The position numbers and the translations under genes were made by a program. From contig OX326958.1 of NCBI GenBank assembly GCA_946800325.1, positions 1,560,001 through 1,624,000 of the forward strand: 64,000 nucleotides of DNA, read 5' to 3'. The notes beneath the pieces were generated by a model. The model was not told where the DNA came from. It made no database searches and saw only the letters and a list, made by a program, of their open reading frames with translations. This DNA is from Luzula sylvatica. Lineage: Eukaryota; Streptophyta; Magnoliopsida; Poales; Juncaceae. Below are positions 62,200 to 64,000 of the stretch, one piece after another. Position 1 is the first letter of the stretch, and every line of letters begins with the position of its first letter.

Positions 62200-64000
62200 A
62201 TTTTAACGCTTTGAGGAGTTCAAATAACGTGTTTTTAGATCGTTTGTATCGTATCTTTCGCTACATAACTTTTCACCAAATTTCACAAACACTAAGAAAG
62301 TTTGTTTTCCGATTCAAAACAAGATTTTAACGCTTTGAGGAGTTCAAATAACGTGTTTTTAGATCATTTGTATCGTATCTTTTACTACATAACTTTTCAC
62401 CAAATTTCACATACACTAAGAAAGTTTGTTTTTCGATTCAAAACAAGATTTTAACGCCTTGAGGAGTTCAAATAACGTGTTTTTAGATCGTTTGTATCGT
62501 ATCTTTTGCTACATAACTTTTCACCAAATTTCACAAACACTAAGAAAGTTTGTTTTTCGATTCAAAACAAGATTTTAACGCTTTGAGGAGTTCAAATAAC
62601 GCTTTTCACCAAATTTCACAGACACTAAGAAAGTTTATTTTTCGATTCAAAACAAGATTTTAACGCTTTGAGGAGTTCAAATAACGTGTTTTTAGATCAT
62701 TTGTATCGTATCTTTTACAACATAACTTTTCACCAAATTTCACAAACACTGAGAAAGTTTGTTTTTCGATTCAAAACAAGATTTTAACGCTTTGAGGAGT
62801 TCCAATAACGTGTTTTTAGATCATTTGTATCGTATCTTTTACTACATAACTTTTCACCAAATTTCACAAACACTGAGAAAGTTTGTTTTTCGATTCAAAA
62901 CAAGATTTTAACGCTTTGACGAGTTCAAATAACGCTTTTCACCAAATTTCACAAACACTAAGAAAGTTTATTTTTCGATTCAAAACAAGATTTTAACGCT
63001 TTGAGGAGTTCAAATAACGTGTTTTTAGATCATTTGTATCGTATCTTTTACAACATAACTTTTCACCAAATTTCACAAACACTAAGAAAGTTTGTTTTTC
63101 GATTCAAAACAAGATTTTAACGCTTTGAGGAGTTCGAATAACGTATTTTTAGATCATTTGTATCGTATCTTTTACAACATAACTTTTCACCAAATTTCAC
63201 AAACACTAAGAAAGTTTGTTTTTCGATTCAAAACAAGATTTTAACGCTTTGAGGAGTTCAAATAACGTGTTTTTAGATCATTTGTATCGTATTTTTTACT
63301 ACATAACTTTTCACCAAATATCACAAACACTAAGAAAGTTTGTTTTTCGATTCAAAACAAGATTTTAACGCTTTGAGGAGTTCAAATAACGTGTTTTTAG
63401 ATAATTTGTATGGTATCTTTTACAACATAACTTTTCACCAAATTTCACAAACACTAAGAAAGTTTGTTTTTCGATTCAAAACAAGATTTTAACGCTTTGA
63501 GGAGTTCGAATAACGCATTTTTATATCATTTGTATCGTATCTTTTACTACATAACTTTTCACCAAATTTCACAAACACTAAGAAAGTTTGTTTTTCGATT
63601 CAAAACAAGATTTTAACGCTTTGAGGAGTTCAAATAACTTGTTTTTAGATCATTTGTATCGTATCTTTTACTACATTACTTTTCACCAAATTTCACAAAC
63701 ACTAAGAATGTTTGTTTTTCGATTCAAAACAAGATTTTAACGCTTTGAGGAGTTCAAATAACTTGTTTTTAGATCATTTGTATCGTATCTTTTACTACAT
63801 AACTTTTCACCAAATTTCACAAACACTAAGAATGTTTGTTTTTCGATTCAAAACAAGATTTTAACGCTTTGAGGAGTCGAAATAACGTGTTTTTAGATCA
63901 TTTGTATCGTATCTTTTACTACATAACTTTTCACCAAATTTCACAAACACTAAGAAAGTTTGTTTTTCGATTCAAAACAAGATTTCAACGCTTTGAGGAG
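62200..64000 (+). repeat. Right-edge segment repeating about 53,640-55,440
   Basis: cagacact at 54057 and 62619 and tggtatc at 54849 and 63411 are both 8,562 bp apart (70 monomers minus three 39-bp deletions and one base). The match runs to the window end, and the array continues beyond it. Confidence 0.9.

Larger units (their letters stand above)
12636..64000 (+). repeat. 124-bp satellite array, more than 51 kb, open at the right edge
   Basis: Head-to-tail tandem repeat with a 124-bp monomer. Successive occurrences of gtatcgtatctttt start at 12641, 12765, 12889, 13013, 13137 and so on. The consensus is about 28% GC and contains, in order, gtatcgtatcttttactac, ataacttttcaccaaattt, cacaaacactaagaaag, tttgtttttcgattcaaaac, aagattttaacgctttgagg, agttcaaataacg and tttttagatc. 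About 415 monomers lie in the window, all in one orientation with no foreign insertion. Monomers differ from one another by only a few bases, many at recurrent sites (cgtg/cgca, atcattt/atcgttt, ttcg/tccg, ctaag/ctgag, aaag/aatg). Rare 123-bp monomers and eight 85-bp deletion monomers occur. It is organised in several HOR levels, listed separately. I do not recognise this satellite family. Confidence 0.97.

Noticed and set aside
12636..64000. CRISPR-like array
   Set aside because: The repeats are contiguous 124-bp units with no spacers, and the context is a plant genome.

Overview
The window looks like a piece of a eudicot plant nuclear genome. The evidence is a plant-type, multi-intron family 1 glycoside hydrolase gene, a plant L1-clade LINE, diverged LTR-retrotransposon pieces whose layout recalls plant Copia-type elements, and a very long AT-rich tandem satellite. 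I cannot name the species. No bacterial gene, CRISPR array, rRNA gene or tRNA gene was recognised.

Layout: (1) 1-1736, plus strand, holds the 3' half of a beta-glucosidase gene (GH1), seven exons long, running off the left edge and broken by one in-frame TAG. (2) 1737-2793 is non-coding, with a TTA microsatellite and a T/G-rich stretch. (3) 2794-8820 is a structurally full-length LINE on the minus strand, bounded by a 16-bp target-site duplication. Its ORF1 carries one apparent frameshift and its ORF2 one in-frame TGA; otherwise both reading frames are open, so the insertion looks young but dead. (4) 8834-12301 holds three diverged LTR-like pieces of one family. Two of them lie head to tail and carry clusters of near-perfect palindromes that differ in sequence between the copies. 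About 330 bp of possible internal retroelement sequence follows. (5) From about 12,636 to the right edge (over 51 kb, about 415 monomers) the sequence is a head-to-tail array of a 124-bp, about 28% GC satellite with no interruption and no orientation switch.

The satellite is the main feature. It has several nested levels of higher-order repeat (HOR): a 48-mer of about 5,950 bp present in three successive versions (the first modified by an 11-monomer duplication and lacking 5 monomers), then an irregular zone with 7-, 10- and 16-monomer duplications, a 21-monomer duplication (2,603 bp), a 36-mer HOR of 4,386 bp in two copies that includes 85-bp deletion monomers, a 17-monomer duplication (2,108 bp), a 7-monomer triplication (868 bp), and a final segment repeating the sequence about 8,562 bp upstream. 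Such layering is the expected result of repeated unequal exchange or conversion and makes this a candidate centromeric or other large heterochromatic array. That function is inference: nothing in the sequence alone proves it.

The genes do not form a pathway. The window is a gene-to-heterochromatin transition: a decaying gene, then retroelements, then satellite. All periods were obtained by aligning landmark variants by eye and differencing coordinates. Block edges marked approximate are good to about one monomer.
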